Shown: positions 35,484-45,636 of the stretch, piece after piece
How positions within the stretch are numbered: the first letter of the stretch is position 1
Layout of the letters: every line of letters starts with the position of its first letter
Origin: an uncultured Bacteroidales bacterium
Lineage (GTDB): Bacteria; Bacteroidota; Bacteroidia; Bacteroidales; UBA932
DNA length: 64,000 bases
Assembly (NCBI GenBank): GCA_944325445.1
Contig: CALVAG010000003.1
Location: forward strand, 124,001-188,000
Reading direction: 5' to 3'
Made by a program: the position numbers and the translations under genes
The notes under the pieces: model-generated
What the model was told of the DNA's origin: nothing
The model's database searches: none
Seen by the model: only the letters and a program-made list of their open reading frames with translations

Positions 35484-36480
35484 ACGAGAGGGATTGCGCT
35501 ATGCAATGATAGGCAGCGGAAGCTGGGCTACTGCCCTTATAAAGCTGCTGCTTAATCATCAGCCTAAACTTTCATGGTATTTACGCGATGAAAGGAAGAT
35601 AGAACAGATACTCAAAAGCGCTCATAATCCGTCGTATCTGCAATCAGTCTATCTGGATCCGAAACGGTTGGAGATGAGCAGCGACCTTAACGCAGTCGTG
35701 GAGGGAGCGGATGTGATACTGGTGGCGACCCCGTCGGCTTACTTTATGGATACCTTTTCAAAACTGAATGTTCCGCTGAACGGCAAATTCATAATCTCTG
35801 CGATAAAGGGGTTCGTGGATGAAAAGAATCTTACTATCGCGGAATATTTCAACCAATGCCATAATGTGCCTTTCGACAGGATAGGGGTCATCGGAGGTCC
35901 ATGCCATGCCGAAGAGGTTTCGATGGAGCGGCTCTCTTATCTTACGCTTACCAGCAAGTATTATGAGGTAGCCTCTGCACTTTGCGATATTTTCGCGTGC
36001 GACTATATCAAGGCTACTCCCGGAACCGACATATACGGTGTCGAGTACTCCGCCGCCCTGAAAAACGTTTATGCCGTTGCAGCCGGTATATGCCACGGTC
36101 TGGGATATGGAGACAACTTTATGGCCGTGCTTATGACGAATGCATATCATGAAATAGTGAAATTCCTGAATGCGACGCATCCAGACAAGGACAGGAATCT
36201 CTCATCATCTGTATATCTTGGAGATCTGCTTGTTACGGCTTATTCCAAATTCAGCCGCAACAGAACATTCGGAGGAATGATAGGCAAGGGGTATTCGGTG
36301 ATAAGTGCGCAGATCGAGATGAACATGGTGGCCGAAGGGTACTACGCGTCCCGGTGCATACACGAGATAAACAAAAATTTCATGATTGATATGCCTATTG
36401 CAGATGCAGTATATATGATACTCTATATGCAGAAGTATCCGGCGTATGTGATGAAGCAGCTGGAAGACAAATTATATTAA
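35467..36480 (+). CDS. gpsA: Glycerol-3-phosphate dehydrogenase [NAD(P)+]
   Basis: Makes sn-glycerol-3-phosphate for phospholipid synthesis. The 337-residue protein carries the dinucleotide motif MIGSGSWATALIKLL, the conserved ISAIKGFVDE, GGPCHAEEV (variant of GPSxAxEV, with C for S), and the catalytic-lysine block SAALKNVYAVAAGI followed by GLGYGDNF. The ATG at 35467 gives the expected length; an upstream in-frame ATG at 35434 would extend further into rnhA. Confidence 0.95.
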   Translation: MKQFFKREGLRYAMIGSGSWATALIKLLLNHQPKLSWYLRDERKIEQILKSAHNPSYLQSVYLDPKRLEMSSDLNAVVEGADVILVATPSAYFMDTFSKLNVPLNGKFIISAIKGFVDEKNLTIAEYFNQCHNVPFDRIGVIGGPCHAEEVSMERLSYLTLTSKYYEVASALCDIFACDYIKATPGTDIYGVEYSAALKNVYAVAAGICHGLGYGDNFMAVLMTNAYHEIVKFLNATHPDKDRNLSSSVYLGDLLVTAYSKFSRNRTFGGMIGKGYSVISAQIEMNMVAEGYYASRCIHEINKNFMIDMPIADAVYMILYMQKYPAYVMKQLEDKLY

Positions 36481-36503
36481 ACGACAGAATAAAAACAAGG
36501 GTT

Positions 36504-37829
36504 ATGGTCTCTCTCGATTTAAATGCGGCATTGGGCTTTATAGATGATGATGTCTATAAAAAGGCCCGGGAGGATGCCTTTAAGGCGTTTGACGTTTTGC
36601 ATGATGCAAAAGGTGCAGGAAACGATTTTCTGGGTTGGCTGGATTTGCCGTCAAGAGTTGATGAAAAACTGATAGACAGGATTGAAGCGGTTGCCCGAAG
36701 ATGGAAAACTGAGGTCGAGGCTATTGTGGTTATCGGTATAGGAGGTTCTTATCTCGGTGCAAAATGTGCCGTGGAGGCCCTTTCGAGTGCATTCCATGCA
36801 CATGCAAAAGGTGAGTTCCCGCACATTCTTTTTGCCGGCCATAATATATGTGAAGATTATATGGGCGAGTTGCTCGATTATTTGAGCGATAAGGAGTTTG
36901 CATTGGTGGTTGTCTCAAAATCGGGAACCACCACCGAACCGGCCATAGCATTCAGGCTTCTTCGGGATCTTCTGGAAAAGAAGAGGGGAATAAAATCCTC
37001 TGAGAGGATAGTCGCTGTTACGGATGCTGAAAAAGGCGCATTGAGAAACTTGTCAGAAGAGAAAGGGTATGAAACTTTTGTGGTTCCGGATAATGTGGGA
37101 GGCCGTTATTCGGTGCTCACTCCCGTAGGGTTGCTTCCTATAGCGCTGGGCGGATTCGATATAAGGAATTTGCTGAAGGGTGCAGCCGGAATGGAAAAGT
37201 CGTGTGCAATGCGCGATAATGCAAATCCTGCCCTTCATTATGCGGCGGTGCGCAATGCCCTTTACCGCAGCGGCAAAAAGATAGAGATACTTGTAAATTA
37301 CAATCCCAGACTGAGGTATTTTTCCGAGTGGTGGAAACAGCTTTACGGTGAGAGTGAAGGTAAAGACGGAAAGGGAATTTTCCCGGCTTCTGTAACTTTT
37401 ACCACAGATCTGCACTCGATGGGGCAATATATCCAGGAGGGGGAGAGAATTCTTTTCGAGACCAATATCCTGGTGGAAAACAGCGCCAAGGAGATAGTGC
37501 TTAAAGCGGAACGCAACGATGGAGACGGTTTGAACTATCTTGCCGGCAAAAGGATGGGCTGGATAAATTCTATGGCCCAGCTCGGAACCATGCTCGCTCA
37601 CGGCGAGGGCGGCGTCCCGAATATCCTGTTTAAAATCGAACGGATAGACGAATATAATCTCGGTGAACTGTTTTATCTTTTCGAAGCCGCATGCGGAATT
37701 AGCGGCTATATGTTGGGAGTAAATCCTTTCGACCAGCCTGGAGTGGAAGCGTATAAAAGAAATATGTTTGCACTGTTGGGCAAGCCCGGTTATGAAAAGG
37801 CATCGGAGGAAATTAAAAAACGAATTTGA
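36504..37829 (+). CDS. pgi: Glucose-6-phosphate isomerase
   Basis: Interconverts glucose-6-phosphate and fructose-6-phosphate. The 441-residue length is that of the short Bacillus/Bacteroidetes-type enzyme. Sugar-isomerase motifs are present: GIGGSYLGAK, SKSGTTTEPAIAFR, GGRYSVLTPVGLLP, and the C-terminal FDQPGVEAYKRNM with the active-site lysine. It starts 23 nt after gpsA and ends 2 nt before the AddB-like gene. Confidence 0.96.
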   Translation: MVSLDLNAALGFIDDDVYKKAREDAFKAFDVLHDAKGAGNDFLGWLDLPSRVDEKLIDRIEAVARRWKTEVEAIVVIGIGGSYLGAKCAVEALSSAFHAHAKGEFPHILFAGHNICEDYMGELLDYLSDKEFALVVVSKSGTTTEPAIAFRLLRDLLEKKRGIKSSERIVAVTDAEKGALRNLSEEKGYETFVVPDNVGGRYSVLTPVGLLPIALGGFDIRNLLKGAAGMEKSCAMRDNANPALHYAAVRNALYRSGKKIEILVNYNPRLRYFSEWWKQLYGESEGKDGKGIFPASVTFTTDLHSMGQYIQEGERILFETNILVENSAKEIVLKAERNDGDGLNYLAGKRMGWINSMAQLGTMLAHGEGGVPNILFKIERIDEYNLGELFYLFEAACGISGYMLGVNPFDQPGVEAYKRNMFALLGKPGYEKASEEIKKRI

Positions 37830-37831
37830 GT

Positions 37832-40630
37832 ATGGAATTCCTGAGGGCGGTAGCCAAGGTTTTTGCAGACTCTCCTGAAGACCATATTTTTGTCTTTCCG
37901 AACAGACGTTCCATCAAATTTTTTCAGAAATATCTGGGAATAGAGTATGGATGCCGTTTCGGAAAACCATTGTTCGCGCCGCGTTCGGTAACAATAAACG
38001 ATCTGTTTGCGAATTTGAGCGGTCTCAATCCCGTAGATCCGATAGCCGCCCAATATCTGTTATATAAACATTATATAGATTTAAGATACGGCGGAGACAA
38101 AGACAAGGAGCCGTTCGATGAATTCATAAATTGGGGCAACATAATTATCGGTGATTTCAATGATATAGACAAGTATTTCATAAATGCCCGTCAGCTTTTT
38201 TCAAATATAAAGGACCTGAAGGATATAGACGGAGATTACTCTTTTCTCTCCCCCGTGCAGCGCAATGCCATTAAAAAGTTCTGGGGCAGTTTCATGAAGG
38301 GCGAAGAAAACTTCAAAAAAGAGAACTTCATCTCGCTGTGGTCTGTCATGTATGAACTCTATTCCCGTTTCAGAGCAGAATTGATGGCCAGAGGCGAGGG
38401 GTATGAAGGAATGATATACCGGCACGTGGCCGAACATATAATGGAGTACGACCTTAAAAATCTTGTATTCATAGGCTTTAATGCCCCAAATATGTGCGAA
38501 AGAATACTCATGCGCAGAAGCCGTGATACCGGCGGGGATTTTTACTGGGATTTTTACGGAGATATGGTCACGGATCCGGAGAATAAATCCTCCATGTTCA
38601 TCTCCTCCTTAAAGCGGGAATTCCCGTCGAGGTACAGTTTGCCTGCAGATGTTGAAGAGGTTACAAAGCCATCCGACCTTAATATAAACCTGTACGGGGT
38701 GCCTTCGGGTGTTGGGGGCGCGCTTATCGCCTGCGATATTTTGAAAAGGCATGCAGGCGGGGAGCATATAAGGACGGCAATCCTGCTGCCCGATGAAAAA
38801 TTGCTTATGCCTCTTCTTTCATCCATACCGGAAGAGTATGACAAAGTCAATGTTACGATGGGATATCCGGTTGCGGCGACACCTCTTCCGGACTTTATGA
38901 ACATGCTCTCGGAATTGCAGAAAAATGCAGTGCGGCAGGAGGGGAAATCTCTCTTCTATCATGCTTCCGTAAGGGCGCTCGTCTCTCACAGATATTTGAA
39001 GGAGATTGCAGGAGGGGAGTGTGCGGGTATCATAGAGAATATCATACGGGAAAATAGGATATATATTCCGTCGGATGATCCGCTGTTTAAAGAATCCGAA
39101 TCGGAAATCATAAGAAAAATATTTCTCTTTCAGGAGAATACAAAGGACGTGATAGAGTGGCAAATCGGAATATTAAAAGAGTTGGACTCTGTTGCGGAGC
39201 ATCCCGACAGCGATTTCATATACGAATATTACAAGGCTCTGATAAGGCTCAAGGAGTTGGATCTGCCATTGGAAAAGAATTCCTATTTCAGACTTTTGAA
39301 ACAGATAACATCCTTGATGACAATCCCTTTTAAAGGAGAACCCTTGGAAGGCCTGCAGGTAATGGGGCCTCTCGAGGTGCGTTCCCTGGATTTCGACAAT
39401 ATAATAATCCTCTCTGCCAACGAAGGCCTTTTTCCGGCAGCGGCAACCGCCCCGTCGCTGATACCCTATAATTTAAGACTCGGATTCGGGCTGCCGACCT
39501 ACGAGCTGCAGGATGCCATTTCCGCGTATCACTTCTACAGAAGCATAAGCAGGGCGAAAAATCTCTATCTGATATACGATTCCAAGACCGAAGGACTGAG
39601 CAGGGGTGAAGAGAGCCGTTATATAAAACAGCTCAAGTACCATTATGAGTGTAAAATCAATGAATATTCCGTAACTTATCCGATTATAAACGAATCCGGC
39701 AGGATAGAGCCTCTTGCGAAGAGCAGGGCGATTATGGATAAGCTGCGCAATCTGTACATCGGAGACGGAGGAGGATATCTCTCTGCAAGTGCAATAAACT
39801 GTTATCTGGATTGCCCGAGAAAATTCTATTATACATATGTGGAGGGTATAAAAGATGAGGATGACGTTTCGGAAGAGGTGGATGCCGGCAAATTCGGAGA
39901 ACTTTTCCATACGGTCATTCAGAAACTTTACGGGCGTTACCTTAATGAAATGGTCTCTCCGGAACTTTTGGAAAGGTTGAAACAGAACAGGGAAGGGGAT
40001 ATAGATGCAGCCATCGAAGAGTACTTCATCAAGCGGAAGCTCGGTAAGATAGCAGGCGAAAACCTTATAATAAAAGAGGTTATAAAACGTTATATAATAA
40101 TAACGTTAGGTACGGATATCAAAATAGCCCCGTTCCATCTCAGGGCGGCCGAAAAAAGGGTTGTTTCCTCCATTCTCCTTCCCGGAGGAGAAAAAGTGCG
40201 CCTCAAAGCGATAATCGACAGAATCGACAGCGTCGGTCATGCCTTGAGAATAGTAGATTACAAGACGGGAAGCGTAAAGATGCCCCCTAAAAAGGATTTC
40301 GGTCTGGAACAGCTTTTCAATATCGACAAGGTGCATTATAAAGAGTTGTTCCAACTCTATTTCTATGCATATATGTTATGGTCCGACGGCTTTGCCGGAA
40401 TAAGGGACCTCGACGGATGCACCCTTGCGATATATAATATTCCGGAATTGTTGAGACACTCCTTTATTTCATTTCCTGCAGACGGGGCCTCCATAAATGA
40501 TTTCGGGGAGAGGTTGAAAGAGTGCATATGCGGAATTTTCGATGAAGGCATTCCGTTTGCTCCATGCATGTGGAATCGGGATGAGTGCAAACAGTGTAAG
40601 TTCAGACTCTATTGCAGACACCGGCAATGA
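37832..40630 (+). CDS. AddB-like PD-(D/E)XK nuclease/inactivated helicase
   Basis: Probable AddB partner of the downstream helicase-nuclease. The 932-residue protein has helicase-like N-terminal text without a usable Walker A (residues 21-30 read IFVFPNRRSI where AddB proteins have a nucleotide site), and a C-terminal RecB-type nuclease with DYKTG near residue 808. Four cysteines, C661 (CPRKFYY) and C919, C922 and C928, reproduce the split Fe-S signature of AddB nuclease domains. It starts 2 nt after pgi (ATG 37832; a TTG two codons earlier is possible) and overlaps the next gene by ATGA. Confidence 0.87.
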   Translation: MEFLRAVAKVFADSPEDHIFVFPNRRSIKFFQKYLGIEYGCRFGKPLFAPRSVTINDLFANLSGLNPVDPIAAQYLLYKHYIDLRYGGDKDKEPFDEFINWGNIIIGDFNDIDKYFINARQLFSNIKDLKDIDGDYSFLSPVQRNAIKKFWGSFMKGEENFKKENFISLWSVMYELYSRFRAELMARGEGYEGMIYRHVAEHIMEYDLKNLVFIGFNAPNMCERILMRRSRDTGGDFYWDFYGDMVTDPENKSSMFISSLKREFPSRYSLPADVEEVTKPSDLNINLYGVPSGVGGALIACDILKRHAGGEHIRTAILLPDEKLLMPLLSSIPEEYDKVNVTMGYPVAATPLPDFMNMLSELQKNAVRQEGKSLFYHASVRALVSHRYLKEIAGGECAGIIENIIRENRIYIPSDDPLFKESESEIIRKIFLFQENTKDVIEWQIGILKELDSVAEHPDSDFIYEYYKALIRLKELDLPLEKNSYFRLLKQITSLMTIPFKGEPLEGLQVMGPLEVRSLDFDNIIILSANEGLFPAAATAPSLIPYNLRLGFGLPTYELQDAISAYHFYRSISRAKNLYLIYDSKTEGLSRGEESRYIKQLKYHYECKINEYSVTYPIINESGRIEPLAKSRAIMDKLRNLYIGDGGGYLSASAINCYLDCPRKFYYTYVEGIKDEDDVSEEVDAGKFGELFHTVIQKLYGRYLNEMVSPELLERLKQNREGDIDAAIEEYFIKRKLGKIAGENLIIKEVIKRYIIITLGTDIKIAPFHLRAAEKRVVSSILLPGGEKVRLKAIIDRIDSVGHALRIVDYKTGSVKMPPKKDFGLEQLFNIDKVHYKELFQLYFYAYMLWSDGFAGIRDLDGCTLAIYNIPELLRHSFISFPADGASINDFGERLKECICGIFDEGIPFAPCMWNRDECKQCKFRLYCRHRQ

Positions 40631-43600
40631 AAGGAAAGATAGATATATATAAGGCATCGGCCGGTTCGGGAAAGACTTTCAGGCTGACCGGAGAGTATAT
40701 AAAAATGCTCTTTTCAGATGAATCGGAGTACCGGCATATTTTGGCGGTAACCTTTACAAACAAGGCTACGGACCAGATGAAGCAGCGTATTTTGAATGAG
40801 TTGTACCTGCTTTCAAAAACTCCTGAAAAATCTGCATATATCGATGAAATAATCTCTTATACGAATAAGGATGCAGATGCGATTGCAGATTATTCCCGTT
40901 CTGTCCTGAAGAGAATACTGCATGATTATTCCGCATTCAATATAAGCACGATAGATACTTTTTTCCAGGGCGTCATGCGCGCCTTTTCGCGTGAATTGGG
41001 AAAGATGAGCACATACAATGTAGAGATTAATGACAGCGACTTGATCTCTATGGCTGTAGACCGCATGTTCATCTCTCTTGACAAAAGCGAAAATGCAAAA
41101 CTGCTGGATTGGCTTATAAAATACTCTCTGGAGAGTATAGAGGATGGAAAATCATGGAGAATCAGGAAGAATATCCTTGAGCTGTCGAAAAATCTGAATT
41201 CAGAGAATTTCAAGGTAAAAAACAGAGGGAAGGCGTGTCTGACGGATTCCGGAACTTATATGGCTGAAATTCAAACCCTTAAAAATACCGTCGCAAAGGT
41301 CGAAAACTCGTATAAGGAGTGCATAAAGCAGCTTGCAAAACGGGCAATGGAGATAATAGAGAACGGAGGGCTTGATCTTTACAGTTTTAAGGGGCGTTCA
41401 AGATCCCCGTTCGCGAAATTCGGAAAATTCGCCTCGGCAGAGGCTGTTTTCGATACTTCGTGTTATACCTCCTTTTCCTATATGTACGAAAATATCGACG
41501 AGTGGGCGAAAAAGGAGGAGAGAGCCAGATTTGAAGGTATCTATTCTGAGTTGAACGGGGTTATTGCAGCAATGATGAGGTGCTACAGAGAAAAGTATGC
41601 TCTCTATGCAACCTGCGGCAAGGTTAAAAAAAATCTGAGCGCGCTTGCGATATTGGGCGAAGTCTATTCCAATCTGATGCTCTATTGTAAAGAGAATAAC
41701 ATACTGCTTCTCTCACAGACCAATGAGCTTCTGCACGATATAATTGACGGCAGCGATACTCCCTTCATTTATGAAAAAGTGGGTACGTGGGTAAACCATT
41801 TTATGATAGATGAGTTCCAGGATACCTCGCTGATGCAGTGGGAAAATTTCAAACCGTTGTTGCATAACAGTATAGCGGAAGGAAACGCCAATCTTGTCGT
41901 AGGCGATGTAAAGCAGAGTATCTACAGGTGGCGTAATTCCGACTGGAGAGTGTTGAACAACGAAGTGATGCGGGAATTCAAGTGCAATGTAAACACTCTT
42001 TCCGTAAACTGGCGCAGCAGCAGTGATCTGGTTGAATTTAATAACGGCTTTTTCGGGTATGCCGCAAGGATGCTCGAGAACCTTTATAACGATTCGACAG
42101 GCAAAAAGGACCATACCATATCCGGAATATATAATTTCAGAGCAGCCGGCGTGGAGTCTGAAAGCGGCGATTATGCAGACCAGCGGGCTTCGGCAAAATG
42201 GGAAAAATCCGACGGATATATTGAACTTAACTTTACAACCGATAAGCAGACGGGCCAAGAGGTCAATGCCGGGATATTGCTGGATTCGGTAAACAGATTG
42301 GTGAAAAACGGGTATCCCAAGAGCAGGATATGTGTGTTGGTCAGGTATAATGCGGATGCAGAGGCCGCTGCAAAGGTCCTGGCCGATGCGGGATATCAGG
42401 TGGCCTCTATCGAGGCATTCAAATTGGGTGCATCCGATGCCGTTTTTGAACTTGTGTCGCAGTTGGAGGCGTTGGATAACGGCGATTTTTCCGACGATAA
42501 CGGAAAATACGGAAAACTTCCGCTGTACACTCTGTGCGAAACGATAATCAGGGAGAAGCTGTCGCCACGGCAGAGAGAGGATTTGCTCTCTTTGCAATCT
42601 TTTCTGGATGCGGTTCTGGAGTTTTCCGTCAAAAAAGGTGACAACCGTACCGCATTCCTGAAGTGGTGGTATGATTCCGGTTCGGAGGTCAAAGTACAGC
42701 TGTCTCAAGAAAATGAGGCAATAAATGTGATGACGATTCATAAATCCAAAGGTCTGGAGTTCGATGCCGTGATAATTCCGTATTTCAAGTTGTCCCTTGA
42801 ACCGCAGGGCAGGAGACGTCCGCTTATATGGAGCGATGCCGCTTCCGAGGCACTTGACTTTGACGGTCTGCTTTCGGCGGAATATTCGTCTAAATTGAAA
42901 GATACCTTGTTCGAGGAAGAATATCTGAAAGAAAAGCTCTGCTGTTTTGTAGATAACCTGAATCTGGCTTACGTCGCCTTTACAAGGGCAAAACGGGAAC
43001 TGATAGTCATTGCGGATGCTGAAACGGACAATCCTGAAAATGGTGTCTCTCCGGACTCCATATCGGATTTGCTCTATGGCTATGCTTCCGTGAATACCGA
43101 TAAAATCGATGTGAGGGAGAGGAGCGGTGCCATGACATATTCGGCAGGAGAACCTACGCGGTATGAAGATGAAGGCCGGGAGTCTGCCGGGGAATTCTCC
43201 GTACAGCTCCCAACGCAGTTTTCTGCCGTTGCGAATGAAGCTCGTCTTAAAACCGCATTGCAGAGCGGAAATCTCGGGGACGATTCGGATATGAGAAACC
43301 GAGGTATCATAATGCACGGGTACTTTTCAAAGATAGATGAAAACGGAAATGTCGGGGGGAATATCGCCGAGCCGGAAATAAAAGAATATATTCATGAAAA
43401 ACTGGCATCCGTGGAGAAATACGGTTGGTTCTCCGGCCGGTATGAAATTTACAGGGAGTGCGAAATCATCTCTCCGGACGGTTCGGTGCTGCGTCCGGAC
43501 AGAGTGCTTATAAAAGATGATGAGGCTGTCGTGATAGATTATAAGTTCGGCGAGTACCGGCCTGGCAATCCCAAATATGTGAGGCAGATAAGGGCCTATA

Positions 43601-43689
43601 TGCGGTTGCTCTCCGCTATGGGGTTCTCCAAGGTCAGCGGCGCCTTATGGTATGTGAACGAAGATAAGGTGGAGAATTGTTATTTATGA
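40627..43689 (+). CDS. AddA-like UvrD-family helicase-nuclease
   Basis: Superfamily 1 helicase fused to a nuclease, predicted to process double-strand breaks with the AddB-like protein. In 1020 residues: Walker A SAGSGKT (11-17), AVTFTNKATDQMKQRIL, Walker B DEFQDTS near 394-400, GDVKQSIYRWRNSDW, VMTIHKSKGLEFDAVI, VAFTRAKRELIV, then a C-terminal PD-(D/E)XK domain with VIDYKFG near residue 973 and QIRAYMRLL. This is the AddA domain order. The start overlaps the previous stop (ATGA), so expression is coupled. Confidence 0.9.
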   Translation: MKGKIDIYKASAGSGKTFRLTGEYIKMLFSDESEYRHILAVTFTNKATDQMKQRILNELYLLSKTPEKSAYIDEIISYTNKDADAIADYSRSVLKRILHDYSAFNISTIDTFFQGVMRAFSRELGKMSTYNVEINDSDLISMAVDRMFISLDKSENAKLLDWLIKYSLESIEDGKSWRIRKNILELSKNLNSENFKVKNRGKACLTDSGTYMAEIQTLKNTVAKVENSYKECIKQLAKRAMEIIENGGLDLYSFKGRSRSPFAKFGKFASAEAVFDTSCYTSFSYMYENIDEWAKKEERARFEGIYSELNGVIAAMMRCYREKYALYATCGKVKKNLSALAILGEVYSNLMLYCKENNILLLSQTNELLHDIIDGSDTPFIYEKVGTWVNHFMIDEFQDTSLMQWENFKPLLHNSIAEGNANLVVGDVKQSIYRWRNSDWRVLNNEVMREFKCNVNTLSVNWRSSSDLVEFNNGFFGYAARMLENLYNDSTGKKDHTISGIYNFRAAGVESESGDYADQRASAKWEKSDGYIELNFTTDKQTGQEVNAGILLDSVNRLVKNGYPKSRICVLVRYNADAEAAAKVLADAGYQVASIEAFKLGASDAVFELVSQLEALDNGDFSDDNGKYGKLPLYTLCETIIREKLSPRQREDLLSLQSFLDAVLEFSVKKGDNRTAFLKWWYDSGSEVKVQLSQENEAINVMTIHKSKGLEFDAVIIPYFKLSLEPQGRRRPLIWSDAASEALDFDGLLSAEYSSKLKDTLFEEEYLKEKLCCFVDNLNLAYVAFTRAKRELIVIADAETDNPENGVSPDSISDLLYGYASVNTDKIDVRERSGAMTYSAGEPTRYEDEGRESAGEFSVQLPTQFSAVANEARLKTALQSGNLGDDSDMRNRGIIMHGYFSKIDENGNVGGNIAEPEIKEYIHEKLASVEKYGWFSGRYEIYRECEIISPDGSVLRPDRVLIKDDEAVVIDYKFGEYRPGNPKYVRQIRAYMRLLSAMGFSKVSGALWYVNEDKVENCYL

Positions 43690-43740
43690 AATTTCTGTTT
43701 ACCTTCGCCGCAAAATTAAGGGTTTTTTAGTAATTATTAT

Positions 43741-44406
43741 ATAAAATCACTGATTATAAGATATTTATCTGCATTGATCATTATTTTTTCTTTTATTGCC
43801 TTTCCAAGTTCATTATATTCCCAGAACAGATATGACATGCCTATGCGTGCCTATATAGACGGCGCGGATGTATTGACATTCAAAACCGAGGCCTTGGAGG
43901 TAGAGCTGGCCGCATATCTCGTAGATAAAATGTACGGTCCCGGAAAAGAGGTCAATCTGCATCTGCAGTTGAAAAACACCGGAGATGTGCCGGTGGATTT
44001 CAATCCTTCCAAAATGGTCGCCTATATGATCAAGAAGGGCATGAAAGTGGAAGTAGACGTCTATTCGGCAAGCGATTATCTGTTTAAAGTGGATAACAGC
44101 ATTATATGGTACGGCCCAAGCAATGAGGAGACGATGACCTCTACCACCACGGTAAAGGGCAGGGATGGCAGGACCATCAAATCGGTTGAATCAGAGACAA
44201 AAAGATATACCGGAGAGCGCGATGCCGCATATATGGATGCGGAAGATTATGTCAACAGCAATTATGTCAGGAGAAATACGGTATTTCCCGGACAGCAGAC
44301 ATCCGGCCTTATAGTGATAGGCAATACCAAGCAGAGGCCCTTCGAAGTCCACCTTCCGCTCAACGGCGATATTTTCATCTTCGAGTTCGATGCCCTGGTA
44401 GAATAA
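43741..44406 (+). CDS. Secreted protein of unknown function, start codon uncertain
   Basis: Unrecognised protein with an apparent signal peptide. Reading from an ATA codon at 43741 the N-terminus would be (M)KSLIIRYLSALIIIFSFIAF, an ideal signal sequence with basic residues followed by a hydrophobic core and a likely cut after SLYSQ. The only standard start in frame near it is TTG at 43774, which would leave the core without its positive N-region; CTG at 43750 is another option. The mature part is about 190 residues, beta-rich, with a serine/threonine-rich TMTSTTTV stretch. It may have a promoter inside the end of the AddA-like gene (TACCTTCG, about 43705). No family recognised. Confidence 0.65.
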   Translation: MKSLIIRYLSALIIIFSFIAFPSSLYSQNRYDMPMRAYIDGADVLTFKTEALEVELAAYLVDKMYGPGKEVNLHLQLKNTGDVPVDFNPSKMVAYMIKKGMKVEVDVYSASDYLFKVDNSIIWYGPSNEETMTSTTTVKGRDGRTIKSVESETKRYTGERDAAYMDAEDYVNSNYVRRNTVFPGQQTSGLIVIGNTKQRPFEVHLPLNGDIFIFEFDALVE

Positions 44407-44425
44407 AGATACCGGTAAAACGGAG

Positions 44426-45568
44426 CTACCTTAGCTTATAGTGATATTTAAGAGTGTCTTCCGCCGTCCGGAGTTCCGGATGGAAAATCATGGCAAGGTC
44501 CTTCAGTACGATATGGGGCTCGACTGCTCCCGTCTCCCAAAAATCGCTTCCTCCTGCGGGAGTGTGCCGTCTGCTGTTGTTGTAAACCATTCCGTTCTTT
44601 AATGCCGGGATGTTTGCAAACAGAGGGTTGATGTTGGCCAGGCTTTCCAATGTGAAATCTCCCGGGTTGAGCCATATATCGGCTTCAAGGGCATTCATGT
44701 AGGCCTTCTCGATACTCATTCTGCCGGACCCGGTTTCGCCGCTGCGGCTCCCGAGAATCGTACCTCCCGCATCTTTTACCAGCAGGCTCATATAATTGTC
44801 TTCTCCGGGGATATACCATATGCCGTTGAACGGTGAGTTTATAAGTACCCTTACTCCGGAGTCCTGTCCGCATTCTTTCATGATCCGGTTTTTGAGGGAG
44901 ATGTACTCTTGTTTCGCAAAATCGAATATGGAATCGGCCTCGGCCCTCTTTCCGGCAAGTTCTCCAAAGAGCCTGATGTATTCCATGCGGCCGAGCGGGT
45001 GGTTTTCGAGATAGTCTCCCACTACCATTACCTTTATGCCCAGTTCCCGCAATTTGTTTATGTAAGAGTTATCTGAACCGCTTATCCCGTATGCGAAGAC
45101 GATATCAGGCTCGAGGCTCATTATCAGTTCGTAGTTGGGTAGACTTTCCGTACCTATATCTTTTATCCTTTCTTTGTCGATAAGCGCTCTTGCCGCCTTG
45201 CCGTAGACGAATCTTGTTCCCGATATTCCCTTTATTGTCTCCGTCAGGGAGAGACTGTTGAGGTAAGCGACATGCGAAGTGGACATGCAGATGCACCGTT
45301 CTATGGGATATGGGACAGCGTACGGGTCCGCCTTATATCCGGCGTACGATTTTCTTGGAATCAGCCTGTAGGTCTGTTTATGCTCCTTGCCGCTCCACAG
45401 GTCTGTAATAGTGATTGTTTTGTCTGTCGGACCTGTGCCTGCAATGGAGAAGTATTTTGCATATTCTATTGAATCGTCATTTTCGGTCTTATCTTGCGGA
45501 GCACGGTCCGCGCAGCCGTAAAGCAGTATGGCTGCAAGGCCGGCCGCCAATATCAGCGTTTTTTTCAT
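44426..45568 (-). CDS. ABC transporter substrate-binding lipoprotein (BtuF/FepB type)
   Basis: Helical-backbone (cluster A) periplasmic binding protein for a siderophore, haem or cobalamin-like ligand. Residues 1-18 form a signal ending at lipobox LYGC (C19). The 380-residue protein shows RCICMSTSHVAYLNSL, the two-lobe text EPDIVFAYG, GVRVLINSPFNGIWYIPG and NPGDFTLESLANI. No permease or ATPase gene is adjacent. Ligand is not determinable. Confidence 0.85.
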   Translation of the reverse strand: MKKTLILAAGLAAILLYGCADRAPQDKTENDDSIEYAKYFSIAGTGPTDKTITITDLWSGKEHKQTYRLIPRKSYAGYKADPYAVPYPIERCICMSTSHVAYLNSLSLTETIKGISGTRFVYGKAARALIDKERIKDIGTESLPNYELIMSLEPDIVFAYGISGSDNSYINKLRELGIKVMVVGDYLENHPLGRMEYIRLFGELAGKRAEADSIFDFAKQEYISLKNRIMKECGQDSGVRVLINSPFNGIWYIPGEDNYMSLLVKDAGGTILGSRSGETGSGRMSIEKAYMNALEADIWLNPGDFTLESLANINPLFANIPALKNGMVYNNSRRHTPAGGSDFWETGAVEPHIVLKDLAMIFHPELRTAEDTLKYHYKLR

Positions 45569-45636
45569 TTTTGTAAAATTGGCTTTAAAATTAACTAAAA
45601 AATGGAAAATCCGTCACTTTTAATTTACTTTGCAGA

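Noticed and set aside
41713..43317. 534-codon open frame on the minus strand
   Set aside because: It lies antisense inside the AddA-like helicase gene, whose motifs are conserved in the plus frame. Its composition is the mirror of that gene and no domain is recognisable.
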